Below are positions 1-10,310 of a DNA stretch of 40,363 nucleotides, piece after piece. Below the pieces are notes generated by a model. It was given only the letters and a program-made list of their open reading frames with translations. It made no database searches and was not told the origin of the DNA. A program made the translations under genes and the position numbers. Every line of letters starts with the position of its first letter. The first letter of the stretch is position 1. The DNA comes from Chalciporus piperatus (taxonomy: Eukaryota; Basidiomycota; Agaricomycetes; Boletales; Boletaceae). The stretch is taken from positions 1-40,363 of the forward strand of contig JBBPTG010000220.1 in NCBI GenBank assembly GCA_038093975.1. The letters run 5' to 3'.

Positions 1-890
1 TTGTTGCCTTCATCTCACTGTTTGCTCCGTATCCTGACCGTCAATGAGTTGCCCTTCGTGATTTTGTCTGTGTGATCTGACATAGGTACTACCACTGCTG
101 TGTTCAGCATCATAGTAATTACAGTAATTACTTTGATGATTCCAGCCTGCCAGAGACCTGGCGAACAATAAAATGTGAATGTGACAAAATTTAGATGCCC
201 CCCATGGCCCCATTCATTGTTACAGTTGCAACGAGGGCATGTTGAACTGCGAGTCTGGCGGCGGGTCCAGGGTTGCCCGGAGGGCCGTTGAATATAACTT
301 TCTGTATCACAAGTATGTATTGCCTTTTATTGGCATCAGTCTAACCACAGTTCCCTTTCCCATAGCTTGATCACTGCCTTCTTGCTGCGCGAGCATACCC
401 ATCGATATTGACTGTTACGCTTGGTTGGAAACCTAATCACCACAATCCAACTCAGCGGTAACTTGACAAGGGTCTGGGCACCGCCCCATCCCCGCAATCA
501 CCTCATCGCACGAGTTCTTCCGCGAGTCACGGGGGGATACACTCGTATCTTTATCCGCTCTTCATTCTGTGAATGCTACATCTCTGTGCTTCAAATGGGG
601 TACTACCAAATGTGAAATGATCCATACCATCGGTTCGGTCATTATTGGTCTACTCTTAGCGCTCCCGCATCAATGATGATTGCTTCGGAAAGTCAAGGCT
701 GTCCAAGACTCCAAGTGGACAGTACAGGTCGAGCGAATCGAGCGTTGCCAAGGGCCGAGAAAAGCTACTTCGTCCCAAACATGACCTCCATCGCAACCAT
801 CGTATTGGATGTCCTTTCATATCAGCTACGACAACCGATCCGCGACCAATCAACATACCGCTGAGTACGAACGCGAGACGATAGGGGTAT
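1..890. other. Unassigned left flank
   Basis: I see no recognisable gene here. One plausible plus-strand intron is visible at about 306-356 (GTATGT donor, CTAAC branch, CATAG acceptor), so a gene end or relic may lie in the first 600 bases. The short open frames on either side do not match a family I know, and the long frames overlap on both strands, as expected of non-coding DNA. Confidence 0.3.
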
Positions 891-1003
891 GTATAGTAGG
901 AATTAATGAGGGCGGAAACGTGTGGCCCATATTGCTCGTGCGACCATGATCCCGACGGATCGTGCTCGATGGGGCTGTCGATTCAAACTCAATGTTCAAA
1001 TAG

Positions 1004-1063
1004 CCCGCAGCGAGTCGTAGTGGACAATACGGTCCCAACGGCGCGCTGTGTGACAGCGGATGG
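1004..1063 (+). pseudogene. Allantoicase exon-3 relic (copy A)
   Basis: After a TAG acceptor the sequence reads in the frame of the allantoicase exon at 8144-8232 (SGQYGPNGAL), then has a small change (GTGTGACAGC instead of GTACAGC). It leaves the gene at the GGATGGG sequence that encodes Gly-Trp of the intact copy. Exons 1-2 and everything downstream are missing, so this is a non-functional fragment carried by the duplication. Confidence 0.75.
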
Positions 1064-1510
1064 GGGTCGGGTCTGCATATGGCCGGGGAGATTTAGAATG
1101 CCGTACCTAGCTACGCGTCGCTGATCGCGACAATAACAGCCAACCCAAATCTAGGACAAAGACATATCTATATGTGATGAGTGGTGAAGGCTCGGTTGGG
1201 GAAAACGGCGATGGGACATTGGTAACACGGCGGTGAATGATATCCCAGTGAACCGAGTGAACCGTGACTTGTCGAGATACAACCGTCCTATGCCCGGGAA
1301 TTTACATTGGATCAGTTCCAGCATGTGACGCCGCGGTGACGGAACGTGATCATGATGGGCCGGCGTGCGCATCCCGCGAAAGACTCACGACTGTAATCCC
1401 TGAGGCCTGATGTCGTACTAGCCAATTACTAGCTATAGGCGATCTACTAACAAGGCATAATCAAAAACATGGAGATATCTCAGAGAGCGCGTAATACACA
1501 TCACACTAAG

Positions 1511-2873
1511 CTATCGAGATGTCTTGACGGGGACAGCAGGAACACGCATGGCAATAAACCCAATCCAGCGTGTCCAGTGAGATGTCGTCCGACTGACCCG
1601 ATCGAACAGATCCTCATTGGCGTCCACGGGGCGAGAGCGTAGTTTACGACTGCTCAGCCCGCGTCTAATCTCGTCAAAGCGGGTGACCACCTCATCCATT
1701 TTAGGGCGCCTGGCTGGATCTGGCTGGATCATGTCGGCTACCAGTGGCTTCATGAATTCAAAGCCTTGCTTTCCCTAGATCACCCGGAGTAAGTCGATGT
1801 ATCCTTATCAACGCCGCGAATCATGTTCTTACCTGCAGGAAATCCATTCTGATAGCGTTTCCGATGTAGAAAACGTCGGTGGCAAATGGGTCGCGAGGCT
1901 CGTTGGAGTTCTGAAACTCGGGAACTTCTTTATCACCGCCCCAAATGGGTACTTCCATAGGCTTAGCAATGGAAGGATCGTATCGACGAGATAGTCCAAA
2001 GTCGATGAGGTAGTACTTGGGAGGTCGCTGTGTACGCGTGAAGCGCTTGGCCTGGCCGGTACAATCCTTGCTAAGGTCCATTGCTACCGGGTGGAATGAC
2101 TCCGGGTAGAGATGAGTAGGATCAAGCATGATGTTGTACGTCATGCAATCCCTGTCTATAGATGAGCATCAAGATCGATGGGATGCATATATACGCACCT
2201 ATGAGCAGCGCGGTGCTGATGCATAAACTGCAGTCCCTGTAAAATCGTCAAGGGACACGCATCACGAGGATGAAATTATACTACCTCGAACAATTGGCGG
2301 AAACACTCCACACCCTCTCCGACCGTATCAAAGTAAGGGTCGGTGTAGGGTCGAAGCAGTGGCATCACTAGAAGAACCTCGTCGTCATCATCGCCATCCA
2401 AGGTGAGGACCTCGTATACTGGAACACAATGATTCGCAGGTTGGGAGGCAAGGGAGTCGGAAGAGAAGTACAACGCGATGTCGACTTCGTGAGGATGGTC
2501 TTTCCTTGAAATAGTTTTCAAAGCCACCACTTTACCATCAGATAGGCGAGTCGCATCAATGATTTGGCCGAACTGAGATGCAAATGAGTTGGTGGCGACA
2601 ATTCAGAAGAGTATACCCGACCTCTAGTCTTTTTCCGTCCTCACAATCCCTCCAGTTTCTTGTCGAATTTGTCCATGACGGGACCCATCCGGGGGCATAC
2701 CGAGGTCGTAAACGATATCCACGAGCGTGGAGTTGTTTGTAGCGATCGCGCCACCAGACTTCACTGGAATCCAATTGCTCTGGGAGTGTGCGTTCTGTTG
2801 TCCCCCAGATGGCGAGTTCCTTTTGGGCCCGCTGAGCATTCAGTTCGGCTGTCCGCGCTGCTGCTGAGCTCAT
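1511..2873 (-). CDS. Protein kinase-like protein, copy A
   Basis: Five exons on the minus strand (2622-2873, 2285-2572, 2199-2236, 1833-2151, 1511-1774) join in frame to 386 aa. The ATG at 2873 (MSSAAAR) is the first in-frame start after a stop. Visible kinase motifs are a VALK lysine near residue 103, HRDCMTYN (catalytic loop with Asp and Asn) at about 192-199, split across exons 3 and 4, and DFG at 243-245. The C-terminal lobe has a QPDPARRP motif like the conserved Arg region of subdomain XI. There is no clear glycine-rich loop, so activity is uncertain. A nearly identical paralogue lies at 5873-7295. Such single-domain kinases are often expanded in agaricomycetes; the substrate is unknown. 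The N-terminus differs from copy B because a stop removes the upstream start. Confidence 0.75.
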
Positions 2874-2960
2874 GAGTGTTCTGGGACAAGATCATAACGG
2901 TCTACATGTGTTGAAATATAGACAAACATGCACCCATCGTGATCCACATGTTCTGCTTAG

Positions 2961-3312
2961 TAAATAGCGTCGCGGGACTTTAAAATCACAAGCGCTGAGC
3001 TGGTAACCCAAGGTAAACCACTCAAATTCAAACTTGGTACTACCTACCATCTGCCTAGTTTGTAACCAGTGGGGAATCTAACGCAAAGATATGCAGTCAT
3101 ACCCCATGCTCAGAGAGTTTGCGTAACTTGCCGTGTTGATTTGTTTTTCTTACCATGATGAACTTGACGACGCTCATTTGATATTGTTATTATCTGCCCT
3201 TTTTTCTCACTCTGAAACAGCGGAACTTCCCAGTTGCCTCGCAAAGTTAGACAAAGCCGCTTCAAGATGGAAATTACTCGGACAGAACCATTCTTGTTTC
3301 GTCTCCCTCACC
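2961..3312. other. Intergenic, promoter side of the next gene
   Basis: No gene is supported. From about 3180 to 3312 the plus strand is rich in C and T (TGCCCTTTTTTCTCACTC and TCGTCTCCCTCACC), as is common just upstream of fungal start codons, and leads directly into the ATG at 3313. Confidence 0.35.
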
Positions 3313-4459
3313 ATGTCAGCTACTCCCAACTCGTCCACCCAGCCCGCTATGCAAGCCATGAATCCCATTATCGTGGGACCCACCACTGTAATCCTCCCAA
3401 TCGACCTTGGCGCTGCTACAAGTTATGACAAAGAGCTTTTCCCCCTCACCTATCACGGTGGCGCAGGCGACATCGTCAATAAGGGTGCCGTGCTCCTTAC
3501 CGCAACCCTGGATGAAATGATCAAGATCAAGGAAATAGGCATCGATTTTGCGCAAAAGACCAAGTTCCTTGCCAGCACCAAGGCCAAATACAATGCGTTA
3601 GTGATCAACGATATTTCCTCTCCGTTCGTTCACATATGTACAGTTTGGCAACGACACAAACTGAGTTGGAAAGCTACCGCAAGACGATGAATCCTATTAA
3701 ATTCATTCGTAATTATCGGGCAGTCCGTATGTTCCATGCTGCTTCGTTATCTCTGTATCTTGGCACCAAGGTTAGTACACTCACCTGCATATTCTTACGG
3801 TATTGACTGCATCCCTCTCGCAGCGCACGTCTGAGATGATCCAGAGAGACTCGAAACTCATGCAAGTAGTTCTTGGGACAGAGATGCAAACTCCCAGTGG
3901 TAGGTTTTGAAAACGCCGACAGACGCCTTGCGTCGATATTTAATCCAGTCCGTTCGTCAGATGCTATACCGCCAGGCGCAGTGATCAGCGGGATCGCAGT
4001 CGAGCTTCCGGGCCCACTGGATGAGCACTCTATGCAAGCCATCATGGATGCAACGTCTACATTCACCTCGCATTGCTCAGACCCCTTCGTAGATAACTTT
4101 GAAGTGCCCCAATGGAGTGACGGTAAGGACATTGTGCAATTGAGCTCGGAGTAGACTAACGTGGACATTATGATTCGAACAGCTGACAGCGTATGTAGTC
4201 TCCTCACCACCCTAAGCCAAGATATTCCAGAAAGTAAACCAGAGCAAGCGGAACCACAATCTCCAACCTCACCTTCGGTCGTCAACAATTACAATTATCT
4301 CAATTTCCCGAATGCGGTGGTCGCAACCAACTCCAAACTCATTGGTGTCGCCGTCAACCGTGGGTCGGGAAATAACGGTCGTGAGTGTCGGTGCCAACCC
4401 GACCCTTGGCTGTTGCTGATAATTCCTCCATAGCTGTGGTTCACCAGTCTACACCATGA
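3313..4459 (+). CDS. Hypothetical protein, six exons
   Basis: Exons 3313-3596, 3644-3770, 3824-3899, 3949-4122, 4183-4380 and 4434-4459 join without a stop to 294 aa. The start (ACCATGTCAG, MSATPNSSTQ) is the first ATG after a CT-rich leader. The middle is rich in charged residues (KEIGIDFAQKTKFLAS, TQTELESYRKTMNPIKFIRN), probably helical; the C-terminal third is rich in Pro, Asn and Gln. I see no signal peptide, membrane segment or catalytic motif and do not recognise the family. It sits between the two duplicated blocks and is itself single copy. The intron borders are good (GTTAGT, GTAGGT, GTAAGG, GTGAGT donors), which supports a real gene. Confidence 0.6.
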
Positions 4460-4754
4460 TGGTGTTCGTGTCCCTAGTCGCTCGGCGTAGCTCACGACTT
4501 TTGTTCCTCTATTCCTCTAGTAGTATCTATATCACTCATACACCACTTTGAACCGCTCTACACACATTCTGTACTTACACCTGAGAACCAAAGTATTCAG
4601 TCACATACCCCACCACTCTCTCGACATTTACACACAGCATCTCAATTTCCTCGAATCAACATACATTTTTGTGGGTGTGCTTGTGGGCGTGCCACGGAGT
4701 CCCAAATTTGCATTGCCAAAGGAGCGCACAGCCGGCGTGCATCACTTACCACTT
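4460..4754. other. Intergenic
   Basis: Probable 3' flank of the hypothetical gene; no gene or structural element recognised before the duplicated block begins at about 4755. Confidence 0.3.
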
Positions 4755-5164
4755 TAAATTCCAAAGCTTCCGAGTCCAGTATAGTAGCTACTTACCAGGA
4801 AAGACTTGGCAAACGGCCCAGCCTGAGGCTCAATGCTTCGGGTGTGCTTGACATTTCCCCTTGACACTGGCGATCTCGCAGGCAGCTTGCTCCAGCAAGT
4901 CCCGAAAAAAAATAGAAATGCAGCCGGGTGTCGTGCCCACTGAGGCCCGCTGCCCAATGACATTCACCCGGAATAAGCTAAGGTTTGGTTTAGCGGCCTT
5001 GATATACCTTCTCCCGACTGTCCCGATGCATACCAGTGGGTGTGCTCCTGTGTGTGTACGTGTCGGTCGTGTGCGCGAAAACACCCGGCTTGGATACGTG
5101 ACATTTAAGGCTGCCCACATTCCCCAGGTTTACTGCGAGTGAATGCGTCTAAACTCTCTCCCAG

Positions 5165-5423
5165 AGCTATCAAGCGTGGCACTCGGAGGGACGGTGGTGA
5201 GCATCTCGTTGGATGAGTTCTTCGCGGAGGCGTATCATCTCCTGTTAGTCGAGGTAAGCATCCACAACAGTGATTACTCGGATACTATAAATATTTCTCG
5301 TGCGACCATGATCCCGATGGATCGTGCTCGATGGGGCTGTCGATTCAAACTCCATGTTCAAATAGCCCGCACCGAGTCTTAGTGGACAATACGGTCCCAA
5401 CGGCGCGCTGTACAGCGGATGGG
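5165..5423 (+). pseudogene. Truncated allantoicase, exons 2-3 (copy B)
   Basis: Exon 2 (5165-5253) encodes ELSSVALGGTVVS through EAYHLLLVE, with one extra codon relative to the intact gene (SISLDEFF against GVSDEFF), and ends at an intact GTAAGC donor. The exon 3 piece (5366-5423) gives SGQYGPNGALYSGW and then leaves the gene at the same point as copy A. Exon 1 with the start codon is deleted and all downstream exons are absent, so this cannot encode an allantoicase. Confidence 0.8.
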
Positions 5424-5872
5424 GGTCGGGTCTGCATATGGCCGGGGAGATTTAGATGCTGTACTGAGCTACGCGTCGCTGATCGCGACAATAACAGCCG
5501 ATCCAAATCTAGGACAAAAAGATATCCATATGTGACGAGTGGTGAAAGAGCCCGAGAAGTGCGTACGTCGAGCAAACAATGCTGGGGCTCGGTCGGGAAA
5601 ACGGCAATGGGGCATTGACAACACGGCGGTGCCAAGTTACAGCAATTCTTCGAATGATATCCTGAGTTGTCGAGATACAACCGTCCTATTCCCGGGAATT
5701 TACATACGCCGCAACGGAACTTGAAGGTGATCATGATGGCGGGGCGTGCGCATCCCGCGGAAGACTCACGACTGTAATCCCCGTTGTCTTACTAGCTAAG
5801 TATAGGCGATCTGCTAACAAGGCATAATCAAACATGACATCTCAGAGAGCGCGTGATACACATTACACTAAG

Positions 5873-7295
5873 CTATCGAGATGTCTTGACTCGGACGGGG
5901 ACAGCAGGAACACGCATGGCAATAAACCCAATCCAGCGAGTCCAGTGAGACGTCGTCCGACTGACCCGATCGAACAGGTCCTCACTGCTGTCCACGGGGC
6001 GAGAGCGTAGTTTACGACTGCTCAAACCGCGTCTAATCTCGTCAAAGCGGGTGACCACCTCATCCATTGTAGGGCGCTTGGCTGGATCTGGCTGGACCAT
6101 GTCGGCTACCAGTGGCTTCATGAATTCAAAGCCTTGCTTTCCCTAGATCACCCAGAGTAAGTCGATGTATCCTTATCAACGCCGCCAGTCATGTTCTTAC
6201 CTGCAGGAAATCCATTCTGATAGCGTTTCCGATGTAGAAAATGTCGGTGGCAAATGGGTCGCGAGGCTCATTGGAGTTCTGAAACTCGGGAACTTCTTTA
6301 TCACCGCCCCAAATGGGTACTTCCATAGGCTTGGCAATGGAAGGATCGTATCGACGAGATAGTCCAAAGTCGATGAGGTAGTACTTGGGAGGTCGCTGCG
6401 TACGCGTGAAGCGCTTGGCCTGGCCGGTACAATCCTTGCTAAGGTCCATTGCTACCGGGTGGAATGACTCCGGGTAGAGATGAGTAGGATCAAGCATGAT
6501 ATTGTACGTCATGCAATCCCTGTCTATAAATGAGCATGAAGATCGATGGGATGCATATATACGCACCTATGAGCAGCGCGGTGCTGATGCATAAACTGCA
6601 GTCCCTGTAAAATCGTCAAGGGACACGCATCACGAGGATGAAATTATACTACTTCGAACAGTTGGCGGAAACACTCCACACCCTCTCCGACCGTATCAAA
6701 GTAAGGGTCGGTGTAGGTTCGAAGCAGTGGCATCACTAGAAGATTAGTGTCGTCGTCGCCATCCAAGGTGAGGACCTCGTAGACAGGAACACAATGATTC
6801 GCAGGTTGGGAGGCAAGGGAGTCGGAAGAAAAGTACAACGCGATGTCGACTTCGTGAGGATGATCTTTCCTTAAAATCTTTTTCAAAGTCACCACTTTAC
6901 CATCAGATAGGCGAGTTGCGTCGATGATTTGGCCGAACTGAGATGCAAATGAGTTGGTGGCGACAATTCAGAAGAGTATTCCCGACCTCTAGTCTTTTTC
7001 CGTCCTCACAATCCCTCCAGTTTCTTTTCGAACTTGTCCATGACGGGACCCATTCGGGGGAATACCGGGGTCGTAAACGATATCCACGAGCGTTTAGTTG
7101 TTTGTAGCGATCGCGCCACCAGACTTCTCTGGAGTCCAATTGCTCAGGGAGAGTGCGTTCTCTTGTCCCCCAGATGCGGAATGCCCGCTCAGCCAGTTCG
7201 GCAGCCCGCGGTGCTGCTGAGCCCATGAGACACGCAAAGGATTCTGGGACAGGATCGGAATGGTCAATGGCATGTGTTGAAATATGCACAAACAT
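5873..7295 (-). CDS. Protein kinase-like protein, copy B
   Basis: Exons 6987-7295, 6653-6937, 6567-6604, 6201-6519 and 5873-6142 join in frame to 406 aa. I chose the ATG at 7295 (MFVHISTHAIDHSDP), which opens a frame that copy A has lost; the Met 26 codons further in (MGSAAPR) is the alternative and corresponds to the copy A start. Kinase landmarks are a VTLK lysine near residue 122, HRD at about 210-212 split by the exon 3/4 intron, and DFG at 261-263. The intron positions are the same as in copy A. Differences from copy A are mostly scattered substitutions, with DDDDEV/DDDTNL-type changes in one loop. Both copies keep open frames, which suggests a recent duplication or continued selection. 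Confidence 0.75.
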
Positions 7296-7819
7296 GCGCC
7301 CACCGTGGTCCACATGTACCACTATCACTCGGGGAATAGTCTAAAAGGCTTCCGAGTCCAGTCAGGGAGCTACTACTTACTTACCAGCAAAGACTCGGGA
7401 AACGGCCCAGCCTGAGACTCCATGCCTTCGTGTCTGCTTGGCTGACACTAACAATCGCAGGCAGCTTGCTCCAGCAAGTCCCGAAAAAATGGTTTGAGCT
7501 CTTCGCATGAAGAAATGGCAGCCAGCAGTGGGCGTCGCTAGTTGCCCAATGGCATTAACCCGGAACTTGAATAAGCCGCTAACATTTCAGTTTAGCCTTG
7601 ATATCCCCTCTCAGGCTGTCGAGCCTTTCGCCGATTTCATTGGTTAGAATGAGTACCACTGGCAGCTGTGACTCGGAGTATTCATATGCAACTCCCAGGC
7701 TAGATCATGTGTTGATCGTGTGCGCGAAAACTCTGGCTTGTCTCAGGCTGCGGGTCGGACCCCCGAGTCCAATTAGTTGTGACTGCGATCCTCTACGCTG
7801 ATCTGCATCGACCGCCCTG

Positions 7820-10158
7820 ATGTCTTATCATCGCATTCCACTTGAAGCCTTCAGGGAGACGTTCGGTCAGACGACTGGTAAGCACCAAGTTGAAGGCTGC
7901 CCACATTCCTCAGGTTTACTGCGGAAACGCGTCTAAACTCTCTATCAGAGCTATCAAGCGTGGCACTTGGAGGGACAGTGGTGGGCGTCTCGGATGAGTT
8001 CTTCGCGGAGGCGTATCATCTCCTCCTAGTCGAGGTAAGCATCCAAAACAGTGACTACGATACTATAAGTATTGCTCGTGCGACCATGATCCCGATGGAT
8101 CGTGCTCGATGGGGCTGTCGATTCAAACTCTATGTTCATCTAGCCCGCGCCGAGTCTTAGTGGACAATACGGTCCCAACGGTGCGCTGTACAGCGGATGG
8201 GAGACGAAGAGGCATAACCCGACATTCGATTGGTACGTGCATCGAGTGTCGGATGTCCCGTACAGCAGCAGACTCGTGCATGTGGTAAACATAACAGGTG
8301 TCTCATCAAACTCGGAACAACGGGAACGATCGTCGGATTTGACGTTGACACGTCTCACTTCAACGGTGAGACAATGCTCGCTCGTCCGTTTCCGCTGTAC
8401 TGTACATGTCTGACTACTGTTGGATGTGGTATTCGCGTCTATTTCGTAGGTAACGAAGCTCTGCTCGCGTCCGATCCGGGCAAAGACCGCTTGAATGATG
8501 CTCAAGTACGCAGACAACGATCCATGTTCATCTACCGAACGACCTTCCACTGAGTCTTAATAATAGTGGACGGAGATCCTTCCGAAAGTACCCCTCGGAC
8601 CGTCCTCGAGACACCTTTTCAAGGTACCAGAAACAGAGCGGTTCAATTATGTGAAGCTCAAGATGTATCCGGACGGTGGCATTGTGAGCGACCTGCAAGT
8701 GTCAGAATCGAACACGACTTGAAGGTGACTGCGTGTAGGCACGATTCAGGGTGTATGGCCATGTCGCACCCGTACTGCCAGTCAACGACTCGGAGGCGTT
8801 TGACCTTGCTCATGTGTTCGCGGGTGGACGCGTCGTCTATACGTCTGATCAGCACTTCGGAGTGGGTTCGAATTTAATCTTGCCAGGAAGAGGTGAGGAG
8901 TGGAGCGTCAGCTTGGCTGTCATTTTGTCTGACGAACAGAGCAGGAAAGGACATAAGTGATGGCTGGGAAACCAAGCGGAACAGGCGAAAAGGTCATAAA
9001 GATAGGGCGATCATCAAACTGTGAGTCTCTTCTTGGTTTCTACACGATTGATTACTTACCTGACACCATGACAGGGGTGCTCCCGGAAGGCTGCAAACCG
9101 CTGAAATAGACACGGCTCATTTCAAGGGGAACTTCCCTGAGAGCTGTGAAGTACATGGATTGAATACGACTGACGACGTGCCAAAGAGTGACAGTGATGC
9201 ATGGATACTAATTCTTCCCCAAGTGAAGCTCGGGCCGCACAGGAGACACTTTTTCCCACTTGGGGTGAACCCAGAAGACATCTTCACCCATGTGAAGGTA
9301 ACGATATTTCCTCATGGGGGAATTAAGCGAGTGAGGATCGTCGGCACCAGAGGGAAAACTAGTGCGGGTCAGAGTGCTGTGGCCGGAGCCCTGGACGAAG
9401 TCGACGAGGGCGGGGCACAGGCCGTGAGGGAAGTCGACAATTCCACTACGGCGAGAGTCGTACCTGTCCTTCCGTTGACGCCGGAAGCATTCGCGCCCTA
9501 CGGTCAGGTCATTCAAGCATACGGCGACCATGCTGCAGCGCCTCCTGGTACAAAGATCACCCCAGCCAATGGTGGCACCGCCAGCAAATTCCACAAACTG
9601 GCGGTGCCACGTTTTTCGTATCCGGAGGGCATGGGAGCGACGCCAGGTCTTTCCATCTACAGGTGCAACCCTGTAACGGTCGTGGACGGAAAGGTCGAGC
9701 TTACTGTGCTGGAGCGCCACCCGTACACGAACCAAGCGTTCATCCCGATGGGCGGGGGAGGCTTCCCTGGCGACGAAGCTATTAGGGAGCCGGGGAACAA
9801 ATACCTCGTCGTGGTCGCTCTGAACGGAACAGACGACAAGCCTGACTTGTCGACCTTGCGAGCGTTCATTGCGAGCGCGGCACAAGGGATTATGTACAAT
9901 ACGGCTGTTTGGCGTGAGTATCGTCCCAACTGAGATGCGGGGGATTCGCTCACCATTTTGACAGATCAACCGATGACTGTGCTCGAAAGGGTGACTTGTT
10001 TGCTCGTTGTCTGTTTTCCCCGATACTCACGAAGTTTCGCCCAGGCCCAGGACTTTACCTGTGTGGAGACGCAGATTGGGAACGGTGACAAGGCTGACTG
10101 TGAGATATTGGATCTGGATAGTTCCAAGGGTGGCATAAAGCTACGTTTACCATTGTAG
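7820..10158 (+). CDS. Allantoicase-ureidoglycolate lyase fusion protein
   Basis: Eleven exons (7820-7877, 7949-8034, 8144-8232, 8298-8365, 8450-8505, 8567-8683, 8739-8892, 8945-9020, 9075-9913, 9965-9990, 10051-10158) join in frame to 558 aa. Residues about 20-329 are two allantoicase repeats: GPNGALYSGWETKRHNP, GFDVDTSHFNGNEA and TEILPKVPLGPSSRH in the first; GSNLILPGRG, DGWETKRNR, AEIDTAHFKGNFPESC and a second LPQVKLGPHRRHFF in the next. A linker rich in Ala, Glu and Asp (about 330-362) leads, without a stop or intron, into ureidoglycolate lyase (about 363-558: LTPEAFAPYGQVIQAYGDH, NQAFIPMGGGG, MTVLERVTDF-like end). The first activity hydrolyses allantoate to ureidoglycolate and urea; the second splits ureidoglycolate to glyoxylate and urea. 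In yeast these are separate proteins, Dal2 and Dal3. The start MSYHRIPLEAF joins exon 2 in frame. Confidence 0.85.
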
Positions 10159-10310
10159 AGGGTTGTAGATCAGTTGTACATAAATTCGATTATGACAAAG
10201 TCACTCTATGAGGACAGCAAAGAGTTTCGGAGTTTGAAATTAGGACTTGTCGCTCCTCGGTTTGCTCGAGCTCACTTGGATTCAAACTGATTTCTTGCTC
10301 TCGTTCTACC

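Larger units (their letters stand above)
890..2960. repeat. Segmental duplication, copy A
   Basis: This block is collinear and nearly identical with 5290-7320. It begins inside what is intron 2 of the intact allantoicase gene (compare 8075-8143), runs through a piece of allantoicase exon 3, switches at about 1063 to other sequence, and then carries a complete minus-strand kinase gene. It lacks the allantoicase promoter and exons 1-2 that copy B partly keeps. Small indels and substitutions are spread along the alignment. Confidence 0.85.
4755..7330. repeat. Segmental duplication, copy B
   Basis: The first part (about 4755-5423) aligns with 7345-8185, the promoter and 5' part of the intact allantoicase gene. 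Shared stretches include GGCAGCTTGCTCCAGCAAGT and the exon 2 region. A deletion of roughly 120 bp before 5105 removed allantoicase exon 1. The second part (about 5290-7320) aligns with copy A. Copy B is therefore the only copy that contains both halves, the allantoicase 5' part and the kinase gene, and shows how they were joined. Confidence 0.8.

Noticed and set aside
1..420. Cys/Gly-rich frame (CNEGMLNCESGGGS) suggesting a thaumatin-like fragment
   Set aside because: The similarity is short, frames do not continue to either side, and no other conserved cysteines could be placed.
5143..5382. Copy B allantoicase read from MRLNSLPELSSV as a functional start
   Set aside because: In the intact gene this stretch is the end of intron 1; exon 1 is deleted and the reading frame runs out of the gene in exon 3.
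9208..9969. 253-codon minus-strand ORF
   Set aside because: It is the antisense shadow of the ureidoglycolate lyase exon; the plus strand has clear protein family sequence and splice sites.
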